64,000 nt of DNA from assembly GCF_032062135.1 (NCBI RefSeq), contig NC_092864.1, positions 17,630,931 through 17,694,930 of the forward strand, read 5' to 3'. Below are positions 1 through 13,300 of this stretch, piece by piece (position 1 is the first letter of the stretch; each line of letters starts with the position of its first letter). The translations under genes and the position numbers were made by a program. A model generated the notes under the pieces. The model had not been told where the DNA came from. It searched no databases and saw only the letters and a program-made list of their open reading frames with translations. This stretch comes from Pyxicephalus adspersus (taxonomy: Eukaryota; Chordata; Amphibia; Anura; Pyxicephalidae).

Positions 1-290
1 TGGAATGGTCTTCCTCGTCTAATTCGGCTTGGTCCTACTTTCTGCTTTTTGAAAAGAGCACTCAAAACCCATCTTTTCAAACTTGCCTACCCATTTTCCT
101 CTGTTCCTTAAACCCTCACTACTTCCCACTATACCATATCCCTCTCCTACTGTGTGCTGTTTCCCCACCTCCACCTTAGATTGTAAGCTCTTCCGGGCAG
201 GGTCCTCTCCTCCTCCCCAACCCCTATTTAATGTACAGCGCTGTATAATATGTTGGCGCTTTATAAATACTAATACTATATAGTAATATT
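1..290 (+). mobile_element. L2-type LINE, 3' end fragment
   Basis: The first 60 bases match the 3' end of the L2 copy at 21670-21730 (GGAATGGTCTTCCTCGTC, CCTACTTTCTGCT). They are followed by the same TTGTAAGCTCTTC..GGGCAG box and the TTGGCGCTTTATAAAT tail. The element is cut at its 5' end by the window edge. Confidence 0.85.
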
Positions 291-930
291 AAAGTGACAA
301 ATTTATTTCTGAGAAACGGTTGTCACCTTTTTTAGTTTTTATAAAGCCACATTGTTTTGACACTGATAAGGGTAGGTTGTATGGTCAGGGGGGGCTTTTG
401 GGAACAAGAAGTGAAGAAAAAAAAAACAAAAAACCCCCCAAAAATTAAAGAATAGTCAGGAAAACACATTTTTAAACCCCCCAAATTTGAATTAACTGCT
501 GGGGGCAAAGAGACTTGAGTGGGGGAAAAAGTGTCATTTTTGTGTAAATGAAAGTTAAAATATAAATCATATTTTTGCATAAAACTAGATTCTTTGTAAC
601 CATTGTTTTTATTTGGGTTTTGTTCCCACAGGTCCCCCTGACTCCCCCACCCCTTGATTATTACTGTGTTCAGTAACTTTGCAATTAACTTAGATAGTTG
701 GGAGGAAGAAAACCCTTTTTCCTGACTGTACTTTAACTTTGGTTTTCAGAAGTTTGTATGCTTTTTAAATATTCATTTGTTATGTGATCCTACTGATTCC
801 CTGACTCCATCGCAGAAGTTTAATTGGAAGTAGATAAAGTAGATAGTAAAAACAATTTCCTTGACTATAGTTTCTTTAACTATAGTTTATAGTTTGATCT
901 ATTAAAAAAATATTTGTTTGGTCCCCAAAG
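291..930. other. Gene A intron 1 or upstream sequence, nothing recognised
   Basis: AT-rich with A- and T-runs; no exon, tRNA or repeat that I recognise. Confidence 0.5.
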
Positions 931-1400
931 AATCTTTTCCTGCAGCCTCCCTTTATGTATTTATGTATGGATGTAGTGGTAGGGGATCTACGGCCCATAT
1001 ATGGTGGTCCTGCCCCAAGGTGAAATTATTTTGCACCTAGACTTGCATCTTCAACTTAATTTTCTCAGCTACGTTGATTAACTTTCCTTATACTCCAAAA
1101 AATGTATCTATTTGGTAAACTCGATCTCTCCGGTCGTAACGAGACTGGTGCAATATATTTTGCTGGAGGGCAAAAGTAAAATCGCCAAACACTTGAAATC
1201 TGTTATTTCACCCCCTGGATTTTGTTAGATTCGAACTAAACTGGATTATGGTCAATGATAGACAGGTATACTAAACAACCCTTTGATCTGGATTAAATCC
1301 ATCTTTAGGCCATAGAGGTTTTTGCCCCCCACTGTTCTTGTCTCTACTTATATCCGCACAGCTCTCTGTATTTAAATAAAGGCATGTCCCCTTTTCCTAA
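930..1400 (+). mobile_element. L1-type LINE fragment (ORF2 C-terminus)
   Basis: Translation near 985-1030 gives HIWWSCPKVKLF, the conserved C-terminal motif of L1 ORF2, followed by broken downstream L1-like sequence (KMYLFGKLDL, AIYFAG). Several stops and frameshifts; a dead fragment with unclear ends. Confidence 0.65.
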
Positions 1401-1436
1401 ACCCTCTGTAGGAATAAACAGCAATAAAGACAGAAT

Positions 1437-1855
1437 GGGAGCACTAAGCCTTTTGTGATACTCACGTCACGCATCCCAGGGGGCTTCTGGCAACCCTTCA
1501 ATGGGGGCAAAAAATGCCAATCTTGCGCATGTGCAATGTGATGGGCTCATTTTTTTTCTCTATTTACCGCAGGCTACGTCACCTGATCTTGCGCTTGTGC
1601 CACTGAGATCCGGTGACGTAGCCTGCGGTAAATAGGAAAAAAGAGTGCCCATCTCATTGCGTATTTGTGAGATCGGCATATTTTGGGCAGACGCTGGAAG
1701 AACAAGAAAGATGGCGATGCCGGGCACCTGAACGAAGATAGATAAAAGGATGGCATGGGACCTGATCCAGGAAACCTCTGCAGGGATCAAGGGGGCTACT
1801 AAGGTAAAGGTGAGTTTTTTTTGTTTGTTTCTTTTAGTTTAGTTCAACTTTAAGT
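1437..1855 (-). repeat. Dispersed repeat family R1, copy 1
   Basis: Shares with 29532-29880, 37154-37545, 37546-37935, 53125-53600 and 57935-58410 a mosaic of ACCTGATCTTGCRC, GATCTCACTGCGCATGTG and CTCCTGGGATRC blocks, here in reverse orientation. It carries an internal inverted repeat (ACGTCACC...GGTGACGT around 1573-1620). Family not identified; probably a nonautonomous DNA element. Confidence 0.6.
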
Positions 1856-2133
1856 TGCAATTTTGCTAAAGTTATCTGACTCCTGACTTTAATTCCAAAA
1901 AATGTTTTAAAAAAAGCATATGTCAAATCAGCAGCAGTCTGGATAATAAATCCAAATAGGTAAAATACATGAAAAAGAAAGTATGTGCCTTATTTTTCAG
2001 GTAGAAATAGAAGTAGAGCCTACTTCCCCCCAACAATAACATGGTTGGGGCTTTGCAATTACCTTTTAAACTGAACAATTTAAAAAGCTTACTTTCACTG
2101 CTTCTGAAAAGAGGATTTGTGCAACTATATAAA

Positions 2134-2901
2134 GTTTGCAAAAGATCAGATCGAGATATGTGTTTTAAATGTGGGGCCCCAGCGGCAACTCTCTAACACA
2201 ATTTATGGGAATGCCCAATTACTAGACGTTTTTGACATCAGGTGCTCAACTATATACATAGGAACCTATTAAATAATTTCTCTTTTACTCCTGAATGGGT
2301 TATTTTTTGGATTGGTTGATGTTCCGGTGGTTAGAATTACCAGGGGAGCTAGGCATTTGGTTTTGCTACTCTCAGCAGTGGCTAAAAAAAACATTTTACA
2401 TTGTTGGCTGAATTCCACGCCCCCAACGATGAGGCTTTTTTAAAATAAATTACAAGAGTTTTTTTTAGAATGGAATGGACAGAAGCAGCCTTAAATAAAT
2501 AATCCAAAACACAAAACTTGTTTGACACCTGGGAAAGCTTTATTGCTATACTTAATACAGTCAGTAAAATAAAATTGTATAATTGTTTTCATCACACCAC
2601 ATGGTTTACTTAAAGAGTGATGTTAAATGACCCTCCTATTACTATATGATTTGTTCCTTGTGTCCAGTACTTTCCTAATGCTATTATGAGCATGATCCAC
2701 ATTCTATCTGACCCTTTTGATTTGATCTTGTTCATTTTATTTTTGATGTCTTATTTTCCCTGGTTAAATATGTTTATTACTCATATGTGTTAACAGTTTC
2801 TATTGCCAATATCTGCCATTCCTGCTGAGAATTGTTTGTAATTATATTTACCATTGTTAAACCTCAATAAAAAGAATTAAAAAAAAAAGGTTTGCAAAAG
2901 A
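2134..2901 (+). mobile_element. 5'-truncated L1-type LINE with 12-bp target duplication
   Basis: The element body is 2146-2889, flanked by the direct repeat GTTTGCAAAAGA at 2134-2145 and 2890-2901. The start translates to CFKCGAP...LWECP, the Cys/His end of L1 ORF2, followed by a 3' UTR with AATAAA at 2866-2871 and a short A-run. A standard target-primed insertion, dead from 5' truncation. Confidence 0.85.
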
Positions 2902-4187
2902 AGTGCATGCTTGTCCTTTATAGAAAGAGGTTTACTAATAAAAGATTTGCCGTTTCCAGCCAACAGGGGATGCTCCTGAATCCTTTTCACAAGTTACCAC
3001 TGAGTGTAACAGCTTTGCTGTAACCTGTCTGTTGTTTTTGCAGTTCAAACTTGGATTTCACCCAACGCTGAATAAGCCGCAGGAGTGGCAAATGTTCTTT
3101 TTTCCCCTTCTATAGCTTATTTAAACTTTAAATTATATAGACACCTTAAAGTAAAAGACTACTGCTATGCTCTCACTATTAAAGAAACTTATAATTCTTG
3201 GCTATGGCATGAGTGCATTTTTAATGTGTAATATATCATTTTAATGATTTTATAAAAAATAATGCAAAATAAATCAGATGAACAATAGTAAAGCAAGAGC
3301 AGATGGTTCTTATTTATTTATTTTTCTTGCTGCCTCTCTAACCACTGGAGACATTTTATTCCACTTAGGGCTTGTTCACATCTGCTTATGAAAAAAGTGT
3401 CTTTTAACTGCTCCTGCAAGCCAACTCTGCACAGCTAGGCTTCCAGGATGATTTGCCAGTCACAAACGCTAGTGTTAATAAATACTATTGCAGGCGTTTG
3501 TTGGGTGGTTTTTCCCGGCCAAAATAAAATGCCTGCAAAATCTTACTTTGGGCCGGGAAAGAAAGTGGTCCAGGTGTTAAAAGGAGCCAGGTACAAAAGG
3601 CTGCCAAGTGTTAAAGAGAGCCAGGTACAAAACAACAGGGTACAAATGGCAAGTGCAGGTGGTGGGATTAGGTACATTTTTTTTAAAATGAACTTTTCCT
3701 TTAATGTCTTCCCCAGCGTCCCCACTGCTTTATAGATCAGTATTCCTGTTTTGATCTGTGGTCTATTCAACTTAAAGCCAAGGCTGCATCCTACCAAGAA
3801 TGTAACAACCTTTAGAAAGTGGGTTATATTTTATAAAAAGTGGGTGAAATTATGCAAGTCTACATTGTACCTAGAAAAGACCAACGCTGGAGGATAGAAG
3901 AGAACTGAGAGGATAGTGTTAAAATGTCAAAATTGCAAGCAATCATTTAAATTAATTATTTTATTTTAAAGAAGTCACAAGACGAATCTTTCAAAACGAA
4001 GCAAACCACATCACTCAAATCTCCTTAAACTTTAACAAGGTAATCCAATTTCAAAAATGTATGTGTACCTTCTGCTATTCAAAAGGAGTTCTTCAACATT
4101 GCTCCTATGTTGTCATCCTTTCACCAGGGACCCTAATGAAGACAAACATCCTATTTGCATTAAACTGGAAATATTGTTGTATTACAG
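2902..4187. other. Gene A intron 1, mostly unclassified
   Basis: 3365-3630 has a GGGCTTGTTCACATCT start and repeated GGAGCCAGGTACAAAA / GAGAGCCAGGTACAAAA blocks, suggesting a fragment of a short interspersed element. The rest is AT-rich intron. No P450 exon 1 is present. Confidence 0.4.
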
Positions 4188-4350
4188 CTCTCTGAGAAGT
4201 ATGGTGAAGTCTTCACTATACACTTTGGACCCAAGAAAATGGTGGTGATTGCAGGGTACAGTGCTGTGAAAGATGCCCTGGTCAACCAAGCTGATGACTT
4301 TGGAGACAGAGCGGGTACACCAATCTTCATACTAACACGTAAAGGAAAAG
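4188..4350 (+). CDS. Gene A exon 2
   Basis: 163 nt, phase 0 start, phase 1 end. Begins [18 protein letters not shown]; acceptor ATTACAG, donor G|GTAAAT. Same length and phase as exon 2 of genes B and C. Confidence 0.95.
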
Positions 4351-7300
4351 GTAAATTAAAATTTACACAATTTGCACAAATTAATTGTGCATGTTATCTC
4401 TGAAAATATGAAGCCTAAAAAAATTCATGTTGTCAAATACTGACAAATTAGGTTGTTTTAGACCATGCATGGGCAAACTACGGCCCAATAGGGATGTTTC
4501 TCCGGCCCTTTGGGTGGTCCGCAGCTCTGGCCGGTGCTAACCTGAGCAGAGTCAGGAGAAGGACCCCGCTGGGGGGATGCACCGGCCAGAGTCGCGAAAC
4601 ACGTCCCCCGGATCTGAGCCTGCGATGGGAGAGTAGGGGGTTAAGACATCATGACATTCTTTGCTTTACTGCCTACATGCACTGGTAATACTACTTGCTT
4701 ATTTACATGCTTTTATCATTACTTTAGGTATAGCATTTAGTAATGGTGACTTTTGGAAAGTCATAAAGAGGTTCACACTTTCAACACTTCGAGACTTTGG
4801 AATGGGCAAAAAAACAATAGAAGGCAAAATACAAGATGAACTTATTCCTCTTATAGAAAATTTAAAGTCCTATAATGGTAAGAAGTCTTATTTAGCATAA
4901 GATCCTTAGAAGTAGCATAAGATCTATATAAGTAGCTATAAAATATACATAAAAACATATACAACAAATATGATCAACCTAAAATACTAACGTGCTAACG
5001 TGCTATATATAATCATATGTAAAATAGAAGGAGTGTGTTAACTGTTTTTTCACGATTATACTGTAAGCACAATTGTATAAAAATCATGTTGTTAAAATAT
5101 ACTCATTCCCCAAAACGTGGAATTACACGAATGACATTTTTTTTAAAAATAATATTCCTTTATTTAGCAATAAAAAAAAACACATATTAACAAAACTGTT
5201 CCAATCCCAATATTTATAACAAAAACAAGCAAAATTGAAAAGAACTCAAGTTGTACAGGTAAGAACATTTCAAACAGAACTGGACGAACAAATGTCATCC
5301 AGAATATTCATATGTGTATATCATTAATGTAACAAAAATAGTATCTGCCACTCCTCCATTTTCCGTTTTCTGAGGATGAAAGTAAATACAATAAACTATA
5401 ATCATATAACAAAACGAAAGGGTAGAACACCGAAAAAAGAATAACAATATCAGTTTTCGCAAAAACAAACAAAAAAACAGATACAGCAATAGCACTGTAC
5501 ATTCGCAAAAATTGTTAACTCTGTATGTTGAACATGGCCTAGGAGGTACCTAAAGTTCTGCAGTCATACCAGACCGTATGACGAAAAACTTCTATTATTT
5601 AATTTAATTGGCTAGGTGACAATGTATATTTCAAGTAAAGCAACCATGTATCAAAGAATTTTTGCGTGTGGGTGTCACAATGTTGGGTAGCCTCTGTTTT
5701 ATCAATAACCATCAGAGATTGGAGATATTGCAAAAATTAAGAGCTACTAGGAGGGTTAGGTTCAAGCTACATTTTAAGTATACATTTTTTAGCAGCTAAA
5801 AAGCAGAGATGTTCAAATTTAGAGACCGGTATTTGTGTTGTCAGACTGGCAGACAATTGTACCATAGAGTTACCATGAAAAAGTGCCAAATGCGGGAAAA
5901 GTGGCCTAACATGCCCTGTAACTAACTTTATAAAGTCAAAGACTTTTTTCCAAAAACAAAGGATCATGGGGCAGTTCCACAGTACATGTTCATGAGCACA
6001 TTTAGGACATGCAGTTAACCTTGTGGAAATGGCACGTGGCTTTAGAGGTATATCAAAAGCATAATATGCCTTGTGCACTATTTTAAAGTGAACCTCACGC
6101 CATTGCTCACGGATCATAATTTTGCGGACACAAGCCCAGCTGGATTCTAAGAGTTCTAATGTATCAGAAAAGGGAAAATCCAAACAAGGCGCCCATTTAC
6201 GTACAAAAGGTGGCACTCCTGAATTATTGATAGCATTGTCCCTTAAAAAGGGGGAGAGGTGAGATATGGAATACTTGATGATGCTTCCCCCAAAAGACAT
6301 GAGATAGCAGGTGGTAGAACAAAATTACATTGAAAGCTAGTCGCACCAAAAAAGTGAACTTCACCGGAAAATAACGAAAATGATGGGATAGTAAGACATA
6401 TTTAAGCCTGTCAGGATCCCCTCAGGCAGGTAGCAAGGGATCACCCGAGACACGGAGTCTAAGTGACACCAGGTCTTTACCAGGGCACCCCGCAAGGGTT
6501 GATGGGCCAGTAGTCAGGAGGCTAGTGGGCTCTTTGATGCTGGGGATCACCAGGTTGTGACCCTTGGGGTCAGCCTACCTGCGGAGGAAGGCTGGAGCGG
6601 CCTCGGTGTGGAGACAGATGGCAGGCGGATGCAGTTCGGTTCCAGGCACAGGTCAGGGCAGGCGGCAGACAGGCAAAATCAGGTTTAAGGTACAGGTCAG
6701 GGCAGGTGGCAGACAGGCAAAGTCAGGTTTAAGGCACAGGTCAGGGCAGGCGGCAGACAGGCAAAGTAAGGTTCCAGGCGCAGGTCAGGTCACAAATCAC
6801 AAAGAAATCATGAGCAGAGTATCAGGGTAGCTGGTGCAAAGTCACAGCACCAGCCTCCATTACTGCTGAGACTAAATAGCCTCTGCCCCTTTAAGGAGCT
6901 CCTCCCTGTGCTGAGTCAGTGTGAGCAGAACAGAAAGTGCTGCATGTTCTGTCAGCCAGAGACAAAGGCCCTGATTTATTAAAGCTCTCCAAGTTTGCAG
7001 AGAATACACTTTCATCAGTGAAGCTTGGTGATCCAGCAAACCTGGAATTAATCTGGTCCAGGATTCAAAATGTTTGCTAGCAATAGCAAATTATTTTTAA
7101 AAATCTATTCCATGTTTTCTGGAACACCCAGCTTCACCTCTGAAAGTGTATTCTCTCCAGCCTTGGAGAGCTTTCATAAATCAGGCCCAAAGAGTGAGTG
7201 CTGCGTTTAGTAGCTCAGCAGGGTACACGGGATGCAGCAGTACGGTTTAGCAGGGGCCGCTTTGGGAACCGACAGGTATTGTGACAAAGCCTCAAAACTT

Positions 7301-10300
7301 CAAGGGGCAAAAGTATGTGATTTATCCAATAAATGACCCAAATTACTCAGACCTCAACGGTTCCATAGTTCATAAGCCTTATAAGCCAATCTCTGAGGAA
7401 AACAGGGTGCTAAGTGTAAAGGGGTGACTATAGTTGTCCCAGTCTGACATCCATACAGATTCTTAACTTTCCTCCATGTTAACAAAGTATCTTGCAATAG
7501 AAGATTATCTCTCAGCCCACATGGAACAGTTGAATATGGGGTATTTAGGAGACCCAATAGAGACCAGGGTTGCACTAAAAGAGATTCCAATTTTACCATC
7601 GTGTAATGCTGAGTACCATGCCACCAGTCCTTGACATGTCAAAAGAGACAGGCTAAGTTGTATTTTCTTAGGTCAGGAAAACGAACCCCTAAATTCTGTT
7701 TAGGAAGCGACAGCTTGACCCTGTATATACGTGGGGGCTTGCCCTGCCAGGCAACAAAAGCTGAATGGAGTTTCTGAACTTGTAGGGTCTGCATAGGATA
7801 TAAAAATCTAGCAAAATGTATCATTTTATAAGGTGGCAACGACCCATTAATGATAGAGGCAAATTGTTCCATTGCACCAATTCTGCTAAAATTTTTGTTA
7901 TGAGCGGAGTATAGTTAGATTTGTACATATCAGGGACATTACGGGAGATCTGTACTCCTAAGTAAGTAAGATAGGATTTAGTTTGTTTATTTCCTATTCT
8001 ATCAATACATGTTAACAAGCTAAACTGATATGTTTGCCCTGGACCTCAATTGCCTCAAATATTTTGAAGCCATAGAATGATCTAGCCAAAGGCTCAATGG
8101 CAAAATTGAATAGAAGTGGGGATTGGGGACAGCCCTGTCTTGTACCTTTGCCTAGCAGGCCATTGGATTAGAATACATAGACTTGATCAAATTGGCAATA
8201 TTACTATGAAAACCAAATTTTGAAAGTTCTAGATGTAACCAAGACCATTCAATGCTGTTTAAATGCCTTTTCTGCATCCAGCGCTAATACCGCATATGAA
8301 ACAGGAAAAGACCCAGACAACCGAGTTTGTACCAGAACCAGAAGCACCTTCTTTATATTATATGTGATAGACTTTCCCAAAATTAATCCTGCCTGTGCAG
8401 GGCTGACTAAGCGAGGAAGGAGATGCGCCAAAAAGTCTGCTAGGATCTTGGAAAATATTTTTTCATCCTTATTTAGTAGAGAAATAGGGCGATAGGAACC
8501 AGGATCAAGCGGGTCCTTTTGCTTTTTAGGAATCACCTTATTAAAAGCAATTTGGCCCGAGTCAGTACAGTACGGTCAGGGGAGGTGTGACCTTATTGGC
8601 TAAAATAATATAAAATTCAGACGGCAAGCCGTCTGGACCTGGCGCCTTGTAATTAGCAGAGCTCTTGATAGCTCGTAATACTTCCTCTTTAGTTATAGGG
8701 GAATTCAAATAGTCCAGTTGTTCCTCAGGTAACTGTGGAAGAGTTAATTGGTCAAATGAGTAACATTACTATTTTGAGAGGTATACAATAATTTATAATA
8801 GGTTGCAAAGGCAGATGCTATTTCTTTAGGTAATTTGTGAATAACACGCTGCCTCACCCTAATAGCCGTGACACGTGGAGGAACCCTAAATCCTTTTGCT
8901 AGATTGGCCAGTAATTTACCAGATTTGTTTCCATATTGAAAAAATTCTACTACGCGGTAGGAGCGAATAGTGGTGTTGTACTGGCCACTCCAAAAATCAC
9001 AAGCCCTTTTAGCCTATAACCAAGACTCTTTGTCTGCTGAAGAGAGTGACAACTCAAAAGTTGTATAGGCCTGTAAATTACACTGTTTTTATTAACCATT
9101 CATGGTAAATTAATGTTGGCTCCTCATTCCATTTGTTTAACTTATTCCAGGTAATCCATTTGACACAGAACTCATAATGAACAATGCCGTGTCTAACGTT
9201 ATCTGCTCTTTCATGTTTGGAGAAAGGTTTGATTACAATGACCCAACATTTAAAAAAATTCTTCAAATTTCCTCTGAATTTGCAAAACTGGCAGGCTCAC
9301 CCAAAGTGCTGGTAAGCATTGATTTTTTTGTTGTGTTGGCCATTAGCTTAGACATAAAAATACAAATATACCTACTACGTACAGAACCTTTAAAAAATAT
9401 TCACCCCTTTCATATTTCACTTGCAACATTTAAAATATTGTTGATATTGTTATTCCACTAATCAAGAGACATAGGCTTTTATATATATTTAAAAAGTTTT
9501 GACTTTTCCCTTAGAAAAGTTTATTATTGTTGAGCTCTGGTAAGTAGGGTAGAGTTGGCATCACCCCAATACTTAAAAAAAAGAGAAATGGAGTAGACGG
9601 TAACAGAAACTCAGATAACCAACTTGTTTTCATTTTAGAAAGTGAAATATTGGGGCCTGTATGGTATATTGATATATATAAATATATATATCAAAATATT
9701 GAAGCCAACCCCTAGGGATTACCAAAGATAAAAATAAGAAAAAGATTTTTTTGGGCTAAATTATATTAGAAGTCAAGAGACCAAATCATATATACATATA
9801 ATAAACATGTAATCACAATATGTGATAAATAGCCCAGGACCCTTCGCATTAACAGCATGCTGGGTAAGTGTGTTTTTTGGGGGGGATTTATATGCAATTG
9901 TATTACCTATGCTTTCACTACTATGCTTCATGGTGGAAATGGCAGATTTTCATAAGGCTATAAAATACATAGTGCTTGGTCTCAGGGGCCAAAAGCTAAA
10001 TTTTGTTTTCACAAGAAAATAAAATCTTTTTTTAGTCCCCCAAGAGCCTTCTCTTCCCTTCTAAGCAGTATCATTACTTGATATATTTAGCTTGGAAACA
10101 ACCATTTTTACAAGCTGTCACATTTTTGCTTTTGAGGAGAGACATACTATATCTGATACCAGATCACATAAGGACACATAGGAGACAGGAGATTTGTTTG
10201 TGCATCCTAAATCTAAGTATTGGATAGGTGGCTTTGAGTCCCTTGCCAGATGTATTATCTCATTAATCCCCACCAACTACCCTGTTTCCCCTATGATAAG

Positions 10301-13300
10301 GCACTGTCTTATATTTTTTGAAATGCCAAAATATGCCCTAAATTTTCAGGGGGATGTCTTATTTTTCCATGAAGAAGACTACAGTACACATTTATTGTTG
10401 AAAATCACTCATGATCACTCATGTGCCATTCATTGTCCCCTTCTGATCACTCTGTGCCATTCATTGTCCCCTTCTGATCACTCTGTGCATTCATTGTCCC
10501 CTTATGTTCACTGACTCACTTTTTTACTGTACGGCCGGGTAACAGACTTTGTTAGGGCAGGGATCAGCAGCTTGCTTGTCCTTCCTGGCGCGGAGTCGCG
10601 GGCATGTGCGCGGCCTTTGAAGTTACTTTCTGTTTCGCTCTGCACTGCAGCCAGCACCGAGGAGTCACACAGAGGCACACAGTTACCCATCGTACCACCC
10701 GAATGGGAGATTCCTTCAGGCGCAGGTATAGGGGGGGTGTCTTATTTGCGGGGGGTGCTTTATTTTATTGTTTTGGGCAAAATCGGGGGGGTGCCTTATT
10801 TGATGGGGATGGCTTATCATCGGGGAAACACGGTATAGCCATAAATGTATTTTTCAATGCCCTTCCCCTTGCACCCACAATAGCCTTATGCTATAAGCAT
10901 AGCACCTAACTTCCATGACAGACATATGTAAAAATTCCTAAATAACCCCCATTACAGCCATGTATGCAATTCTAAAGCAGCCACATATTTTATATATTTT
11001 AGCTCCCCCCAAACTATAAGGGTAGTCCCAGAGATAAGGACATCTAACATACGGACGACTCCTAGATCTGAACCTGACTTCCCTGCTCGTTAGTGTGCAG
11101 GACAGAGGCTTGAGGTGGGAGAGGAGCAGTTTGCATGACATGCAGAAGAAATCTTTTGCTGTTCTGTAAGCTCTTGTAACTCTTTAATGACCAAGACAAA
11201 CTCTGCAGTTGTTTCTTTTTGCATATCGAAGCACAGCTTGCTCCTGAAGTTATTAAATGCCTAGGCTCCATTGTTTGTGATTAGCTGACAATGGGGATTT
11301 ATACAGTAACTGACACTATGGTGCCTAATAGTATGTTGAGACATACTTCTGTCCTAATTGCATTTATTAAAATAATGTACCTGTTCCGACTTATATACAA
11401 ATTCAATTTCGGAACAAACCTGGAATGTCCCTATCTCAGGGAGTCATATAGTCCCCAATCAACAAACAGCATTTTGGGTGGTGTACTTACAATCCTGCCA
11501 CCATATCAGCCAAATGTATACACTGGTCAACAAACATTTTCTCGCCAAACAGATTAAAGTCATTTTAGGTTATGTTTGATGCACAGTTGGTTTTGCTGGA
11601 TTGGCTCCAGTTTTTTAAATAATGACCTCAATAATAACCTCATAGAAAACTAATGAAACATGAAAATTAAGCAAATTGAACTAGATATGCCTTTGTATAC
11701 AAAATTAATTTTTGAAATACTTAATGTCAATATATTCTATATTCAGTATATTTACAGAACTAATCACAAATGGCTATGGAGGTAATGTACCTTTATGCTC
11801 ATAGTAGCACCCAAATTTTTATTGTTTTAGAGCATGTTTTGTACCAGTTCTTTATAGTTTTGTGCTTTATGGTTACCCAAGAAGTTCTTCACAACCATGA
11901 CATAGCTGTGCCAGACAGAAGCTTCAGTATCAGTCAGGGAACTTGTGAAAATTGAATCATTTATCAGTTTCTGATTCTGGGGTTCTTTCAAAGATTCCTG
12001 CTTTTAATTTTTCAGTACTCAATCCAGGTAAGAATCTACAAATGTATTTGAAGCAATCACTGCCCTTGTTTAGAGCTCTAACAAATTGCTTTAATAATCC
12101 CAACTTTATGTGTAGTGGAAGGAAAATGATTTTTTCTTTGTCAGCCATTGGCTCGTTATTGATGTTCGCTGCACATTTTTTCATGTTTTCCCTTGGAGAC
12201 CGTGTCACTTTTTTCCAGTGATCCTTGTCACACTTACCTCTTCCTCGCTAAAGCACAGGCATCTCTTTCCTGCGCATGCTTGCAGTTCTGAAGCTGGGAG
12301 TGCCTCTGTTTCCAAGCTTTATCAATTCTGCCCAATCCGCTGGCCAATCAGAAGATAGTCTTTTGATCAGCCCTGGCTATTTAGCTGGCTCACAGACTGC
12401 ACTTTGTGTTCGTGCAATAAGTCTTCACTAGTGCCGAGCCCCTTGCCCTGTGAACTAGTTCCTGTACACCTGTTGCTTAATTCAGTGTTTCCTGTGTCCA
12501 GCTCCTGTGTTATCCTCCCGTTGTCCAGTCCATTGGTTCCCAGCCAACTTCCCTGTGCTTTTCCAATGTTCCTGTCCGTCTGTGGATATCCCTGCATCTC
12601 CTGTGTCTTCTGTTGCTTTCAACGTCTCCTGTGTTCCCTGTGCCTGCAGTGGCCTCTGTGTCATTGCTGTCTGTCTTCTCGATCTCTGGCTATTGACCTA
12701 TGGCGTGTGACCTGACCTCTCTTGCTTGTTGCCTGTCTCGACCCTGGCTTTCCTTGACCTGTCTTTTTCGTCCTGATTTTTTACTGTGCTTGCCCACCTT
12801 GGTGTGCCCAAGGACCGCAACAAGGCTGTAACCAGCCGCGCAACATCCTCACCATCAGAGGCTCTGGAAAAAACCTGGTTGCGGCTTAGACTCTGCACCT
12901 TGGCACTGCCTCCATACGCCCCCTAGTGGTCCTGTCTCTCTGTGCGTGTCAATCCTACTTTGCTCTAATACCCCACAAGCAGATAAAACATGGTTACTTT
13001 GTGTATCCACTTTGCTGTCCAAGTAGGAAGTTCACCATTTTTAAATCAACACATATGGACCATTGGTGTTCATGATAGCAAAGCTTTTGTAAAACAATTT
13101 GGATAGTTTCATTTTCTTCTTTAAGTTTTGTTGAGTGACCAATTGGAATTGATGCATAGCAGTTGCCATTATGCAGTAAAACTTCGAGTGGAACTATCTA
13201 TGATAAGTTGCCAGTCTTCTGCTTGGTATTCCGGTACTCCCATATGGGCTAGTAGCCCAGGGATGTTACAACAGTACACAAAGGCCCTGATTTATGAAAG

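Larger units (their letters stand above)
5129..9075 (-). mobile_element. L1/Tx1-type LINE ORF2 remnant, interrupted
   Basis: Minus-strand LINE filling most of gene A intron 3. From 9075 down it shows reverse transcriptase blocks: [19 protein letters not shown] (8249-8536), [15 protein letters not shown] (about 8105-8160), [30 protein letters not shown] (7821-8018), then the C-terminal Cys/His end [14 protein letters not shown] in a 177-codon frame (5767-6300). It ends in AATAAAGG-type 3' sequence and an A-run (about 5136-5165). The YADD catalytic box is not visible; the frame appears joined across its place near 8030. AATTACAC occurs at 5121-5128 and 9076-9083 and may be the target duplication. 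A solo LTR interrupts it at 6409-7286. Inactive. Confidence 0.85.

Noticed and set aside
1..4187. Gene A as a pseudogene lacking exon 1
   Set aside because: Exons 2-9 are fully open with good splice sites, and gene B's first intron is over 6 kb, so exon 1 very likely lies beyond the left edge.
8220..8495. 91-codon plus-strand frame
   Set aside because: It is the antisense of the L1 reverse transcriptase region.
12404..12898. Overlapping ~100-codon frames on both strands
   Set aside because: They lie inside a solo LTR with exact target duplications and have no protein family character.
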